Positions 26,090-33,695 of a DNA stretch of 33,695 bases are shown piece after piece. Every line of letters begins with the position of its first letter. The stretch's first letter is position 1. This DNA comes from Pseudomonadota bacterium (GTDB lineage: Bacteria > Verrucomicrobiota > Verrucomicrobiia > Limisphaerales > SXTU01): contig RFSE01000043.1 in assembly GCA_009924135.1 (NCBI GenBank), forward strand, positions 1 to 33,695, in the 5' to 3' direction. Made by a program: the position numbers and the translations under genes. A model generated the notes under the pieces. The model did no database searches, was not told the origin of the DNA, and saw only the letters and a list, made by a program, of their open reading frames with translations.

Positions 26090-28441
26090 ATGTTTAAACC
26101 GACCCCAGCGCTGATTCCGCTCCAGAACCTTCTGGCAGTGTTGGGCTGGTTGCTGGTGCTGCCGGTGACGGCGGCGGACATGACTCCCGAGCGCCGGGCC
26201 TTCTTCGAGACCAAGATCCGCCCAGTGCTCGTCAAGCAGTGCTACGAATGTCACGCGGTCGGCGCCAAGAAGATCGGCGGAAAGCTGCTGCTCGACAGTC
26301 CTGGCGAACTCGTGGGCGGCGGCGAATCCGGCCCCGCCATGCTCCCGGGCAGACCCGATGAAAGTCTCATCATCCAGGCCTTGCGTTACGAAGGCCCCGA
26401 GATGCCGCCCAAGCATCGTCTCCCGGAGTCCGTGGTGAATGACTTCGTGACGTGGGTGAAAATGGGGGCCCCTGATCCGCGCGCCAACCAGCCCAAGTCC
26501 GCCCGTAAAGAACCGGCCACGGACAAGGCTTCCCTCTGGTCCTTCCAGCCCGTCACGAACCCCAAGCCGCCGACGGTGCGCACGAAGGACTGGACCCGCG
26601 ATCCCCTGGATGTGTTCGTCCTGGCGCGAATCGAGTCCGCCGGTCTTGCTCCCGCGAAGGACGCAGCCCCGGCCACCTTGATTCGCCGGCTGCACTTTGA
26701 CCTGATCGGGCTGCCTCCCACGGCGGCGGAGGTGCAGGAGTTTGTGCGCGCGTGCTCGGGTGGCAAACGGGCATCAGCCATTGCCCAGCTCGTTGACCGC
26801 CTGCTCACCTCGCCGCACTTCGGCGAACGGTGGGGCCGTCATTGGCTGGATGTGGCCCGCTACGGCGAGTCCAATGGCAACGACGGCTTGAGTCGCAACG
26901 CCAGCTTCCCGCATGCGTGGCGGTTTCGGGACTACGTGATCCAGTCGTTCAATGACGACGTGCCTTACGACCGTTTCGTCACCGAGCAGATCGCCGGAGA
27001 TTTGCTGCCAACCGAGACGCCTGCGCAGCGCGACCGGCTGCTGGTCGCCACCGGGTTCCTGGCCCTCGGCTGCAAGCCAGCGAAGGCGATGAATGACAAT
27101 TTCGACATGGACGTAGTGGCGGATCAAATTGCAGTCGTGGGCAGTGGCATCATGGGGTTGAGCGTCGGGTGCGCCCGCTGTCACGATCACAAGCATGACC
27201 CGATTCCCGCGCGGGACTACTACGCCCTGGCCGGCATCTTCAAGAGCACGGAAACGCTCTGGGGCGCGGGCGGTTACGAGAAGCTCACCGCCCCCGAGAC
27301 CCCGCTGCACGAACTGAAAGCCGCCCCCAAGGTCGAGCCTGCCAGCGAAAAACTGAACCCGGTCAGGGCCAGCAAGAAGGCTCCGCCCAAACCCGCCTTC
27401 CCCTACCCTCCCGGCGCGCCCTTGGCGATGGGCGTTCGCGAAGCCAAGACCGTCGGTGATTGCAAACTGAACATTGAAGGCGAATCGAAGAAGCTTGGCC
27501 CCAGCATTCCCCGTGGTTTTCTGACCGCCTGCGTCACCACGGGTGAACCCGTGGCGGTGGATGCCCAGCAGAGCGGCCGACTCCAGCTCGCGCAATGGCT
27601 GGTGCGCGGCGACCATCCCCAAACCGCACGCGTCATGGCCAACCGCGTCTGGCAACACCTCATGGACCGTGGACTCGTCCGCACGCCCGATGATTTCGGT
27701 GTGTATGGCGACCGGCCTTCGCACCCCGAACTGCTGGACCACCTGGCCACGCGCTTCGTCGCGGATGGCTGGTCCGTGAAGCGGCTGATCCGCAGCATCG
27801 TCCTCAGCCGCACCTATCAGCTCGACAGTGACAGTGACGCACGGACGCGGGCCGCCGACCCGGACAACACCCTGCTCGCCCGCCACAACCGTCGTCGCCT
27901 CGATGCCGAGGTCCTGCGTGACGCCATGCTGGTCGCCAGCGGCGGACTTGATCCGAGTCCGGGCAAGGGTTCGCTCATCCAGCACGACGACGTGCTCATC
28001 AACCTGATGGGCGACCTCCACCAAACCAGCACCCATCGCAGCGTCTATCTCCTGCACCTGCGCAACTCGATGCCTGTGGAACTGACCGCCTTCAACCTGC
28101 CGGATGGCACCACGGTTACCGGCAAACGCGACGAAACCACGCTGCCCACCCAGGCGTTGTATCTGATGAACAGCCCCTTCCTCGTCACCGAATCGAAACG
28201 TCTCGCCGCCACCCTGCTCAAGACCTCCGAGTCCGAATCGGCCCGCATCCGCAGCGCGTTCCTGCGCACGTTGACGCGCGAACCAAGCCGGTCGGAGGCC
28301 CAGCAGGCGAGCGGATTTCTCCGACGCGCCGAGTCCGGCCTGATGCAGAGCGCGCCGGACAGTGAAACGCGCCAGCATACGGTGTGGGCAGCCTTCTGCC
28401 AGGCGCTGCTGGCGAGCAACGAACTGCGTTACCTCGACTGA
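26090..28441 (+). CDS. PSCyt1-DUF1549-DUF1553 cytochrome
   Basis: A 783-residue exported protein with the same order as the 1060-residue one but without its long middle region. Signal peptide 1-29 ([17 protein letters not shown]); cytochrome site CYECH at 51-55 with [25 protein letters not shown]1549 with [13 protein letters not shown] and [10 protein letters not shown]; a second CxxCH, CARCH, at 361-365 followed by [19 protein letters not shown]; and DUF1553 with [29 protein letters not shown] and HPELLDHLA. The two are paralogues from their shared motifs. The gene is preceded by a 116-base gap and followed after 10 bases by a second DUF1501 gene, making a second cytochrome/DUF1501 pair. Confidence 0.92.
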   Translation: MFKPTPALIPLQNLLAVLGWLLVLPVTAADMTPERRAFFETKIRPVLVKQCYECHAVGAKKIGGKLLLDSPGELVGGGESGPAMLPGRPDESLIIQALRYEGPEMPPKHRLPESVVNDFVTWVKMGAPDPRANQPKSARKEPATDKASLWSFQPVTNPKPPTVRTKDWTRDPLDVFVLARIESAGLAPAKDAAPATLIRRLHFDLIGLPPTAAEVQEFVRACSGGKRASAIAQLVDRLLTSPHFGERWGRHWLDVARYGESNGNDGLSRNASFPHAWRFRDYVIQSFNDDVPYDRFVTEQIAGDLLPTETPAQRDRLLVATGFLALGCKPAKAMNDNFDMDVVADQIAVVGSGIMGLSVGCARCHDHKHDPIPARDYYALAGIFKSTETLWGAGGYEKLTAPETPLHELKAAPKVEPASEKLNPVRASKKAPPKPAFPYPPGAPLAMGVREAKTVGDCKLNIEGESKKLGPSIPRGFLTACVTTGEPVAVDAQQSGRLQLAQWLVRGDHPQTARVMANRVWQHLMDRGLVRTPDDFGVYGDRPSHPELLDHLATRFVADGWSVKRLIRSIVLSRTYQLDSDSDARTRAADPDNTLLARHNRRRLDAEVLRDAMLVASGGLDPSPGKGSLIQHDDVLINLMGDLHQTSTHRSVYLLHLRNSMPVELTAFNLPDGTTVTGKRDETTLPTQALYLMNSPFLVTESKRLAATLLKTSESESARIRSAFLRTLTREPSRSEAQQASGFLRRAESGLMQSAPDSETRQHTVWAAFCQALLASNELRYLD

Positions 28442-28451
28442 GTTTTTCCGC

Positions 28452-29789
28452 ATGCACCCTCCCTCACTCTCCCGCCGCGAACTCCTTCGCCTGACGTCGT
28501 GCGGTTTCGGCTACCTGGCGATGGCCGGACTCGCCGGAGCCGCCGGCGCGGACCTGACGCCGCGTCCGCCCAAGCTCACGGCGCGCGCCAAGCGGGTCAT
28601 CTTCCTCTGCATGAGCGGCGGCCCGGCCCAGCTCGACACCTTCGAATACAAACCCCAGGTCGGGAGCAAGCCGCATCCTGGTTCCGTCACCGAGTTCAAG
28701 CAGCGCGGGCAAAGCGGTGCGTGGGTCTCCGAGCTGATGCCTCACACGGCCCGGCACGCGGACAAGCTCTGTGTGCTCAACGCCATGTATTGCGATACCG
28801 GCAATCACGCGCAGTCCTTTCTCCAGTTGCACACGGGCGACCGCCTGCGCCCCTGCCCCAGCCTCGGCTCTTGGGTCACTTACGGCCTCGGCTCGGAAAA
28901 TTACAATCTCCCGGGGTTCATCAGCCTCAACACCGCAAAACCCTCGGTCTATGCCAGCGCCTGCCTCCCGCCCATTTTCGAAGGCACCCCCATCGGCACC
29001 AATGGCGAGGACATGACGAAGGCCACCATCAGCAACATCTCCGGTGAACACCTGCCCGCAGAGGTCAAACGCCAGCAACTGGACTTCATTCAAGCGATGA
29101 ACAAGGGGCATCTTGCGCAACATGATGATCCCCGGCTGGAGGGCGTTATTCAGACCATGGAACTGGGCTTCCGCATGCAATCCGCCGCGCCGGAACTGCT
29201 CGATTTGAGCCGGGAATCCAAGGCCACGCTGGAGCGCTACTGTGTGGGGAAGAGTTACGACGTGGGCACGTGCAAGCCCTCTGACTTCGGCCGGCAATGC
29301 CTGTTGGCGCGGCGCTTCGCCGAAGCCGGAGTGCGGTTCATCGAGGTGAATCACGGAAGCTGGGACCAGCATACGGATCACCGGCGCGACCTCGCCGCGA
29401 ACTGCCAGGCCACCGATGCCCCCGTCGCGGCGCTGCTGGATGATTTGAACCTGCGCGGCCTGCTGGAGGACACGCTGGTGGTCTGGGGCGGGGAGTTTGG
29501 CCGGCCCGGTCTCACGCCGGGCGACGGCAAGGACCAGACCGGCCACAGCCATCGGGCGTTCACCTTCTGGCTGGCCGGCGGCGGCGTAAAAGCCGGCTAC
29601 ACCCACGGTCGCACGAACGATACCGGGGCCGAATGTGTGGCGGGCAAGGTCCACTTCCGCGATCTGCATGCAACGATTCTGCACCTGCTGGGCCTGGATC
29701 ATGAACGGCTGGCGTTCACCCAGGGTGGCCGCAGCATCCGCCTGACTGGAGTTCAAGGTGGCAGCGTGGTGAAGGAGATTCTCGCCTGA
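28452..29789 (+). CDS. DUF1501 family exported protein (second copy)
   Basis: A 445-residue paralogue of the DUF1501 protein at 24540. I choose the ATG at 28452, 10 bases after the upstream stop, because it sits just before a twin-arginine signal [20 protein letters not shown]; longer in-frame starts would run through the end of the preceding gene. Family motifs: [110 protein letters not shown] and [20 protein letters not shown]. It is exported together with the cytochrome upstream. Together the two pairs give a four-gene run with a 116-base break in the middle. Confidence 0.93.
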   Translation: MHPPSLSRRELLRLTSCGFGYLAMAGLAGAAGADLTPRPPKLTARAKRVIFLCMSGGPAQLDTFEYKPQVGSKPHPGSVTEFKQRGQSGAWVSELMPHTARHADKLCVLNAMYCDTGNHAQSFLQLHTGDRLRPCPSLGSWVTYGLGSENYNLPGFISLNTAKPSVYASACLPPIFEGTPIGTNGEDMTKATISNISGEHLPAEVKRQQLDFIQAMNKGHLAQHDDPRLEGVIQTMELGFRMQSAAPELLDLSRESKATLERYCVGKSYDVGTCKPSDFGRQCLLARRFAEAGVRFIEVNHGSWDQHTDHRRDLAANCQATDAPVAALLDDLNLRGLLEDTLVVWGGEFGRPGLTPGDGKDQTGHSHRAFTFWLAGGGVKAGYTHGRTNDTGAECVAGKVHFRDLHATILHLLGLDHERLAFTQGGRSIRLTGVQGGSVVKEILA

Positions 29790-29793
29790 ATCT

Positions 29794-29840
29794 CCCTCCT
29801 ACTCATCCTCCTGCTCATCCTCATCCTCCTACTCATCCTC
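29794..29840. repeat. Left pyrimidine-rich inverted-repeat arm of the four-helix-bundle cassette
   Basis: A CTCATCCTCCTACTC-type array ending at the start codon at 29841. Its last 41 bases match the reverse complement of 30261-30301 at 35 of 41 positions. It lies immediately after the DUF1501 stop. Confidence 0.88.
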
Positions 29841-30272
29841 ATGCCCCTCGACCACGAGCGCCTGATCGTTTACCAGCGCTCGCTCGCATTTGTCACTTGG
29901 TCGTCAGATTTGCTAAGAGCCCTCGGCCCTTGCGGCGAAGTCCGCAGCCAGCTTGACCGCGCCAGCACCAGCGTCCCGTTGAACATCGCCGAGGGCAACG
30001 GGAAGTTCTCCCCACGTGACCGCGTCCGTTTCCTCGACATCGCCCAAGGATCGGCTTTGGAGTGCGTCGCATGCCTGGATGTACTGGCGGCGAAAAAGCT
30101 CGTGGCCGAACCGGAGCTGGTCGTTGGGAAGAGCATCTTGGTGGAAGTTGTGAACCGGTTGAACCGGCTGCGTGAAAGCGTACTGGCAAGAGAAACTGCC
30201 AGCCGGAGCAACTACGCCCTGCGTGAGGGTGGTGAGACTTGGATGAGTTTGAGTGAAGTTGAGCAGGAGTAG
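29841..30272 (+). CDS. Four-helix-bundle protein (23S rRNA intervening-sequence family)
   Basis: A 143-residue protein of the four-helix-bundle (PF05635) family, first known from ORFs in 23S rRNA intervening sequences and also found as scattered stand-alone genes; its function is unknown. Family marks are LIVYQRSLAFVTWSSDLL near the start, QLDRASTSVPLNIAEGNGK in the second helix, RFLDIAQGSALECVACLDVL and KSILVEVVNRLNRLRESV. The ORF lies inside a long inverted repeat: the ATG follows a 47-nt pyrimidine-rich arm, and the last residues (SEVEQE) are encoded by the opposite purine-rich arm. No Shine-Dalgarno sequence precedes the ATG. It is not in an rRNA gene here. Confidence 0.92.
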   Translation: MPLDHERLIVYQRSLAFVTWSSDLLRALGPCGEVRSQLDRASTSVPLNIAEGNGKFSPRDRVRFLDIAQGSALECVACLDVLAAKKLVAEPELVVGKSILVEVVNRLNRLRESVLARETASRSNYALREGGETWMSLSEVEQE

Positions 30273-30301
30273 GAGGATGAGTATGAGTAAGAGGATGAGG
30301 A
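30261..30301. repeat. Right purine-rich inverted-repeat arm of the four-helix-bundle cassette
   Basis: A GAGCAGGAGTAGGAGG-type array, the imperfect complement of 29800-29840. It overlaps the last codons of the four-helix-bundle gene and ends 11 bases before the hydrolase start. Confidence 0.88.
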
Positions 30302-30312
30302 CGAAACAAACC

Positions 30313-31206
30313 ATGAACTTGAACCTCGTGATTAAACTGCTGGCGGCTTTGGCGCTCATTGCAGTTACCACCAATACCGCCACAGCCCTGCCTGAAATCC
30401 CGCTCTGGCCGAACGGAATGCCCGAGCCGGTCGTTCCAGCTGAGCCGCCGGAGAAGACCGAGAAAGGCCCCGACGGCATCACGCGCCGCTCGAATGTCTC
30501 CCAACCACGCCTGTTCGTGCATGAGCCATCGGCGGGCGTCTCACGCACCGGGACTGCCGTCATCGTCGTACCGGGTGGTGGCTTCGGTCGCCTCGCCGAC
30601 GAACACGAAGGCTCGGATGCGGCGGTGTGGCTGGCAAAGCAAGGCATCGTTGCCTTCCAACTCGCTTATCGCACCCCGACGACCAAGCACAAGGAACCGC
30701 ACGCCGGCCCCGCTCAGGACGTGCAACGCGCCGTCAGTGAAGTCCGTCGTCGCGCGGATGAACTCAAAGTCGATGCCAAGCGGATTGGCGTCCTGGGCTT
30801 CTCGGCCGGCGGACAGGTCTCGCTCATTGCCGCCACGAATGAACGTCTGTTCCCGGGCGAGGCCACGGCGGCCTCGCACAAGCCCGACTTCCTCCTCGTC
30901 ATCTACCCCTACAAGATTTACGACCCGGCGACCAAGGCGCTCCGTGCGGACATCCACCTCGAAACCGGTCTGCCGCCCACCTTCATCGCCCAAGCGGGCG
31001 ACGACGGGGGCTCGCTGCCGCAGGGCAGCACGCTGCTCTATCTGGACCTCATCACGCGAAAGACTCCGGCCGAGATTCACATCTACGAAAAAGGCGGCCA
31101 CGGCTTTGGCATGCGTCCCCGCCCGAACGCCACCGGCCCGACCGACTGGCCCCTGCGCGCCGCCGACTGGCTGCGCCTGCGTGGGTTGTCCGCTCCAATG
31201 CCCTGA
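30313..31206 (+). CDS. Secreted alpha/beta hydrolase (acetyl xylan esterase-like)
   Basis: A 297-residue exported esterase-type hydrolase. I start at ATG 30313, directly before a signal peptide (LVIKLLAALALIAVTTNTATA); a longer frame reaches back through the repeat arm and is unlikely. The mature part begins LPEIPLWPNGMPEP, typical of the family that includes BD-FAE-like and xylan esterase enzymes. It has the oxyanion segment VIVVPGGGFG, nucleophile Ser164 in GFSAGG, an acid residue in QAGDDGG, and His263 in GGHGFGM. The likely substrate is an esterified polysaccharide (inference). It follows the four-helix-bundle cassette, which may have displaced its original upstream sequence, and is convergent with cutA. 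Confidence 0.9.
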   Translation: MNLNLVIKLLAALALIAVTTNTATALPEIPLWPNGMPEPVVPAEPPEKTEKGPDGITRRSNVSQPRLFVHEPSAGVSRTGTAVIVVPGGGFGRLADEHEGSDAAVWLAKQGIVAFQLAYRTPTTKHKEPHAGPAQDVQRAVSEVRRRADELKVDAKRIGVLGFSAGGQVSLIAATNERLFPGEATAASHKPDFLLVIYPYKIYDPATKALRADIHLETGLPPTFIAQAGDDGGSLPQGSTLLYLDLITRKTPAEIHIYEKGGHGFGMRPRPNATGPTDWPLRAADWLRLRGLSAPMP

Positions 31207-31428
31207 TCGCGTCATACCAACTGCGGGAAAAGGTTGGCAAGATGCAGCGAGTAGTAGCTTGCGCAGCCGTTCTCCCTCACCCCGTCCCTCTCCCAGCGGG
31301 AGAGGGACGGGGTGAGGGAGAAAACGTTCATTGGTTCACAGCGGGAATTCGACCAGAGCATTCCACTATTTGGTATCAGGTCAGCCAGAACCACACTGCC
31401 TGATCGGCTGCCCCTGGGGATCGACCCT
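31207..31428. repeat. Intergenic repeat element with MITE-like ends
   Basis: Between two convergent genes. A 163-bp element at 31214-31376 has short terminal inverted repeats (ATACCAA and TTGGTAT), a subterminal hairpin (CCAAC 31217-31221 with GTTGG 31233-31237) and a central perfect hairpin at 31271-31321. Its outer parts (31214-31276 and 31326-31366) recur in the same order at 6589-6652 and 6898-6931, around a different centre. No gene is supported here. Confidence 0.8.
31271..31321. terminator. Perfect 24-bp hairpin, probable bidirectional terminator
   Basis: TCTCCCTCACCCCGTCCCTC plus four bases (31271-31294) pairs perfectly with 31298-31321 across a 3-base AGC loop. It lies 64 bases after the hydrolase stop and 107 bases past the cutA stop on the other strand. 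The stem is far stronger than an average terminator and is followed by AAAACG rather than a T-run on the plus strand, so a REP-like repeat role is also possible. Confidence 0.8.
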
Positions 31429-31770
31429 TCATCGCTGTTTCCCCGACTGCGTGCTCGCCACGATCCAGTCGAGGTACCTGGCGTTCCCCTCCGCCAAAGA
31501 CAGCGTTATGAACTCCGGCGTGTCGTAAGGATGCTCGGCCACGATCAGCTTCTCCAACGCAGCCAGCTTGGCCCGCGTGGTCTTGAAAACGATCAGCACT
31601 TCCGCACCCGACTCCAGTTTGCCCTGCCACCAATAGTGCGATTCGATTTTCGGCACGAGGTTCGCACAGGCAACGAGCTTCGCTGTCAGTGCGGCCCGGG
31701 CAAGCCCACGGGCGGTCTTCAAATCAGGCGCGGTGACAAGTACCACGCGGAAGGCAACGGCGCGTTTCAC
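31429..31770 (-). CDS. cutA: CutA, divalent-cation tolerance protein
   Basis: A 113-residue trimeric cytoplasmic protein linked to copper and other divalent-cation tolerance; its exact biochemical role is still debated. Length and motifs fit: VLVTAPDLKTARGLARAAL at the start, VACANLVPKIESHYWWQGKL in the middle, and HPYDTPEFITLSLAEGNARYLDWI near the end. The start codon is GTG and overlaps the stop of the S1/P1 nuclease gene in GTGA, so the two are probably translated together. An overlap with a secreted nuclease is not a pairing I know as functional; it may simply reflect a compact operon. Confidence 0.93.
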   Translation of the reverse strand: MKRAVAFRVVLVTAPDLKTARGLARAALTAKLVACANLVPKIESHYWWQGKLESGAEVLIVFKTTRAKLAALEKLIVAEHPYDTPEFITLSLAEGNARYLDWIVASTQSGKQR

Positions 31771-32834
31771 TTCCCGGTCTTTTTCTTCTTGGGGGCCGGG
31801 GCTGGCACGGCCGGCGGCGCGTCTTTGACCTGCCGACGGGCCAGCTGGTTCTTGAGGAAATTGTCCACGGGCGCGCTTTCATAGGCGGTAACCCACAGGT
31901 CGCCCAGCATTTGAGCCGCTCGTTCTACTTGATGATTGAGGAACGGCAGCCCCTCCATGCCGAGGGCATCCTTGCCCGTCAGCTTGCCATCCTTGTCCAT
32001 CTGGTAGAGCGGTTCGACGAGTTTGTGTTGTTCCACGATGAACTGCATGACGACCGCGAAGACCTGCTCCGCCTCGCGCGCCGGCACGCCTGCGTTGGTC
32101 AGCGTGTTGGCTGGCCGCAGCTTCGCGCGCAACTCGTCGAACTTCAGTCCGCCCACCTTGTTCAGGTAGCCGCCGTCGATCCACGAGTGAAAGGTCTTGT
32201 TCGTACCATAGCCCTTGGGGTTGGCGCCCACCCAGCCGTTGAAATGCTTGGTCGTGTGCAGCGGCTGCGTGCAATCGCCCACGTAGTGCCCCATCACGCC
32301 CATGATGTAGAGCAGGTTCTGCCGCGCCTGCGCGACTTCCTCCGGCGTCCCCATCTCTTCATAGACCTTCAGGTAGCTGAAACCGGAGCGGAGCTTCGCG
32401 TAATTCTCGGCGATGGCCCACGGCAGGAAGCCCGGCAAATACTTCGTGCGATCAAGGTCCTTCTCATCGGGCGGAAACTTGTCCGCATGCTGCGCGCGAT
32501 GGACGGCCAGTTGCGCGGTGAACTCGGAGCGGAAGCGGCTCAGGTTAGTCCAAGCCAAACCGTAGGCGTCCAGATCCTCGACATCGAAATAATGGTCCGG
32601 CCCGTTGAAGTGCCGCAGGGGCCGGTCAATGGTGTTGCGCCAGCGGTCCGGCTCACCCGCGAGAAAACCGACGCGTTCCTGCGCCGCCGGGTCGCGCAAG
32701 GCAGCGGGAAAATTGGTGGGCAACGAGGCGAGGGCGAGGAGGTTCACCGTGCGGTGGCCTTCGTAATCCCAAGCACGAAGTGGCAGGGCATTGGCACAAA
32801 CCAGCGCCAGCAAGAGAAGAAAACGGCTGTTCAC
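31767..32834 (-). CDS. S1/P1-type secreted nuclease
   Basis: Zinc-dependent extracellular or periplasmic nuclease of the S1/P1 family (single-strand nucleic acids, phosphate scavenging). From GTG 32834 the protein has 355 residues with a signal peptide (SRFLLLLALVCANALPLRA) cut before the zinc-binding N-terminus WDYEGHRTVNLLA. An ATG at 32912 or GTG at 32984 would add N-terminal residues without an obvious purpose, so I prefer 32834; no clear ribosome-binding site decides. Zinc-site motifs include HFNGPDHYFDVED, MGHYVGDCTQPLHTTKHFNG and FHSWIDGG. A low-complexity tail rich in Pro, Ala and Lys (VPAPAPKKKKTGK) ends the protein. It lies 115 bases after the apbE-like gene. Confidence 0.88.
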   Translation of the reverse strand: MNSRFLLLLALVCANALPLRAWDYEGHRTVNLLALASLPTNFPAALRDPAAQERVGFLAGEPDRWRNTIDRPLRHFNGPDHYFDVEDLDAYGLAWTNLSRFRSEFTAQLAVHRAQHADKFPPDEKDLDRTKYLPGFLPWAIAENYAKLRSGFSYLKVYEEMGTPEEVAQARQNLLYIMGVMGHYVGDCTQPLHTTKHFNGWVGANPKGYGTNKTFHSWIDGGYLNKVGGLKFDELRAKLRPANTLTNAGVPAREAEQVFAVVMQFIVEQHKLVEPLYQMDKDGKLTGKDALGMEGLPFLNHQVERAAQMLGDLWVTAYESAPVDNFLKNQLARRQVKDAPPAVPAPAPKKKKTGK

Positions 32835-32949
32835 CCCGGAAGAGTGAGCAAGCCCCGCAACGCTGGCAACCGCCGAGTTTGGTGACAGGGTTACAAAATG
32901 GAAAAGAGCCATCCGCCGGGGTGGTTCTTGTGCTTCTTTGTAGCGATTC

Positions 32950-33695
32950 CTACTTCTCCAGCGTCGGCCAGTGGGCGGTCGCACGCACTTCCAACCGTTC
33001 CCCGTGACGCACGATGAAGAGCACGCCGAGCCGCTCGCGCTGCGCCAGGGCCCAGGCCTGCTCGAAGCCCAGCACGGTCAATCCCGTGCCCAGCACATCC
33101 GCGTGCATCGTAGACACATGCACCACGCTCACCGATGCAATCGTGGACTCCGTCGGCCAGCCCGTGCGCGGGTCGAGGTGATGCGAGTAACGCCGGCCGG
33201 CAATGGTGTAGAAGTTCCGGTAGTCGCCCGAGGTGGCAAGCGACTGGTTCGCTAGTGATAACGTGGCGGCGAGGGGCGGCTTGCGGTCGTCCGGCTGTTC
33301 CACCCCCACCCGCCAGCCGGGGCCGGCCGCGCCATCACCGTGCGCCTTCAACTCGCCCCCCACATCCACCAAAAAGTTTTGCACGCCGAAACCTGTGAGT
33401 ATTTCGCCGAGACAATCGCTCGCGTAACCAGGGCACAGTGCGGACAAGTCCACGCTGAGTTCAGGCAATTCCTTCCGCAAGGCCGGCGGATCGAGGCGCA
33501 CTTGGAGTTTCTGCCAGCCAACGCGGGCGCGGGCCGCCGCCACCTCGTTCGTCGTGGGCAATCCCTTGCGCCGGCCCGCCGGCCCGAAGCCCCAGAGCTG
33601 CACGAGCGGAAACACGGTGACATCGAACGCACCTTCGGTGAGGGCACTGACCGCCAATGCCTCGCGCACGACCACCGCCGTGTCCCGGGACACGG
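32950..33695 (-). CDS. ApbE-family FAD:protein FMN transferase, 5' end outside the window
   Basis: Enzyme that attaches FMN from FAD to a Thr in partner flavoproteins, exported and often lipid-anchored. At least 247 residues are visible; the N-terminal part (about 60-90 residues) lies beyond 33695. Marks: GAFDVTVFPLVQLWGFG, LSVDLSALCPGYASDCLGEIL, FLVDVGGELKAHG, LATSGDYRNFYTIAGRRYSH, HLDPRTGWPTE and MHADVLGTGLTVLGFE. In the family the segment after VDLS usually reads xAKGYAVD; here it is LCPGYASD, so the lysine is replaced by proline. The 115-base gap to the nuclease gene is large, so co-transcription is possible but not shown. Confidence 0.9.
   Translation of the reverse strand, partial: VSRDTAVVVREALAVSALTEGAFDVTVFPLVQLWGFGPAGRRKGLPTTNEVAAARARVGWQKLQVRLDPPALRKELPELSVDLSALCPGYASDCLGEILTGFGVQNFLVDVGGELKAHGDGAAGPGWRVGVEQPDDRKPPLAATLSLANQSLATSGDYRNFYTIAGRRYSHHLDPRTGWPTESTIASVSVVHVSTMHADVLGTGLTVLGFEQAWALAQRERLGVLFIVRHGERLEVRATAHWPTLEK

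Noticed and set aside
24657..28453. Minus-strand open frames opposite the DUF1501 and second PSCyt genes
   Set aside because: The translations are low-complexity Gly/Ala/Val/Arg-rich and overlap well-supported plus-strand genes along their entire length.
29841..30272. 23S rRNA intervening sequence, implying a nearby rRNA gene
   Set aside because: The encoded protein belongs to that family, but no rRNA-like sequence flanks it; the flanks are protein genes and the repeat arms.

Overview
The window looks like chromosomal DNA from a high-GC Verrucomicrobiota bacterium, probably a Limisphaerales/Pedosphaera-like lineage. The placement is an inference. It rests on two 'PSCyt1/DUF1549/DUF1553 + DUF1501' gene pairs, a DUF1592-type cytochrome, many c-type cytochromes, and intergenic DNA full of imperfect inverted repeats. 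These secreted families are typical of the Planctomycetes-Verrucomicrobia group. No rRNA, tRNA, CRISPR array, phage genes or classical transposase were seen.

Layout. (1) 109-6557, plus strand: a tight four-gene operon of a TonB-dependent receptor, a seven-helix membrane protein that resembles Pyr4-type transmembrane terpene cyclases, and two RoxA-like dihaem cytochromes c, the first fused to a multi-pass membrane domain. (2) 6558-7201: gene-free DNA packed with inverted repeats. (3) 7202-13546, minus strand: a signalling operon of two solute-binding proteins without any permease or ATPase, a hybrid histidine kinase, a CheY-like receiver, and a receiver/adenylate-cyclase protein. Its first gene carries a one-base frameshift near its end. 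(4) 13643-15281: an aldehyde dehydrogenase broken by a one-base insertion. (5) 15538-17496: a secreted double metallo-beta-lactamase-fold protein. (6) 17459-18634: a fused double GxxExxY (PD-(D/E)XK) nuclease gene between inverted repeats, with its 3' end copied tandemly. (7) 18660-29789: a DUF1592 cytochrome divergent from two consecutive PSCyt/DUF1501 pairs. (8) 29794-30301: a four-helix-bundle (23S rRNA intervening-sequence-type) gene between purine/pyrimidine-rich inverted repeats. (9) 30313-31206: a secreted alpha/beta hydrolase, facing a minus-strand group of ApbE (cut by the window end), an S1/P1 nuclease and CutA across a perfect 24-bp hairpin.

The most interesting signal is not a single gene. 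At least five long inverted-repeat elements share one architecture: imperfect arms of about 26-41 nt built from short internal repeats. Two contain a small ORF (GxxExxY or four-helix bundle). The others are empty, and one of those lies in frame inside a coding sequence. This suggests a family of mobile cassettes in autonomous and non-autonomous forms. One of them appears to have supplied the start codon and first residues of the neighbouring metallo-beta-lactamase-fold gene's signal peptide. The second theme is the receptor/terpene-cyclase-like/RoxA-like operon, which may act on an isoprenoid.
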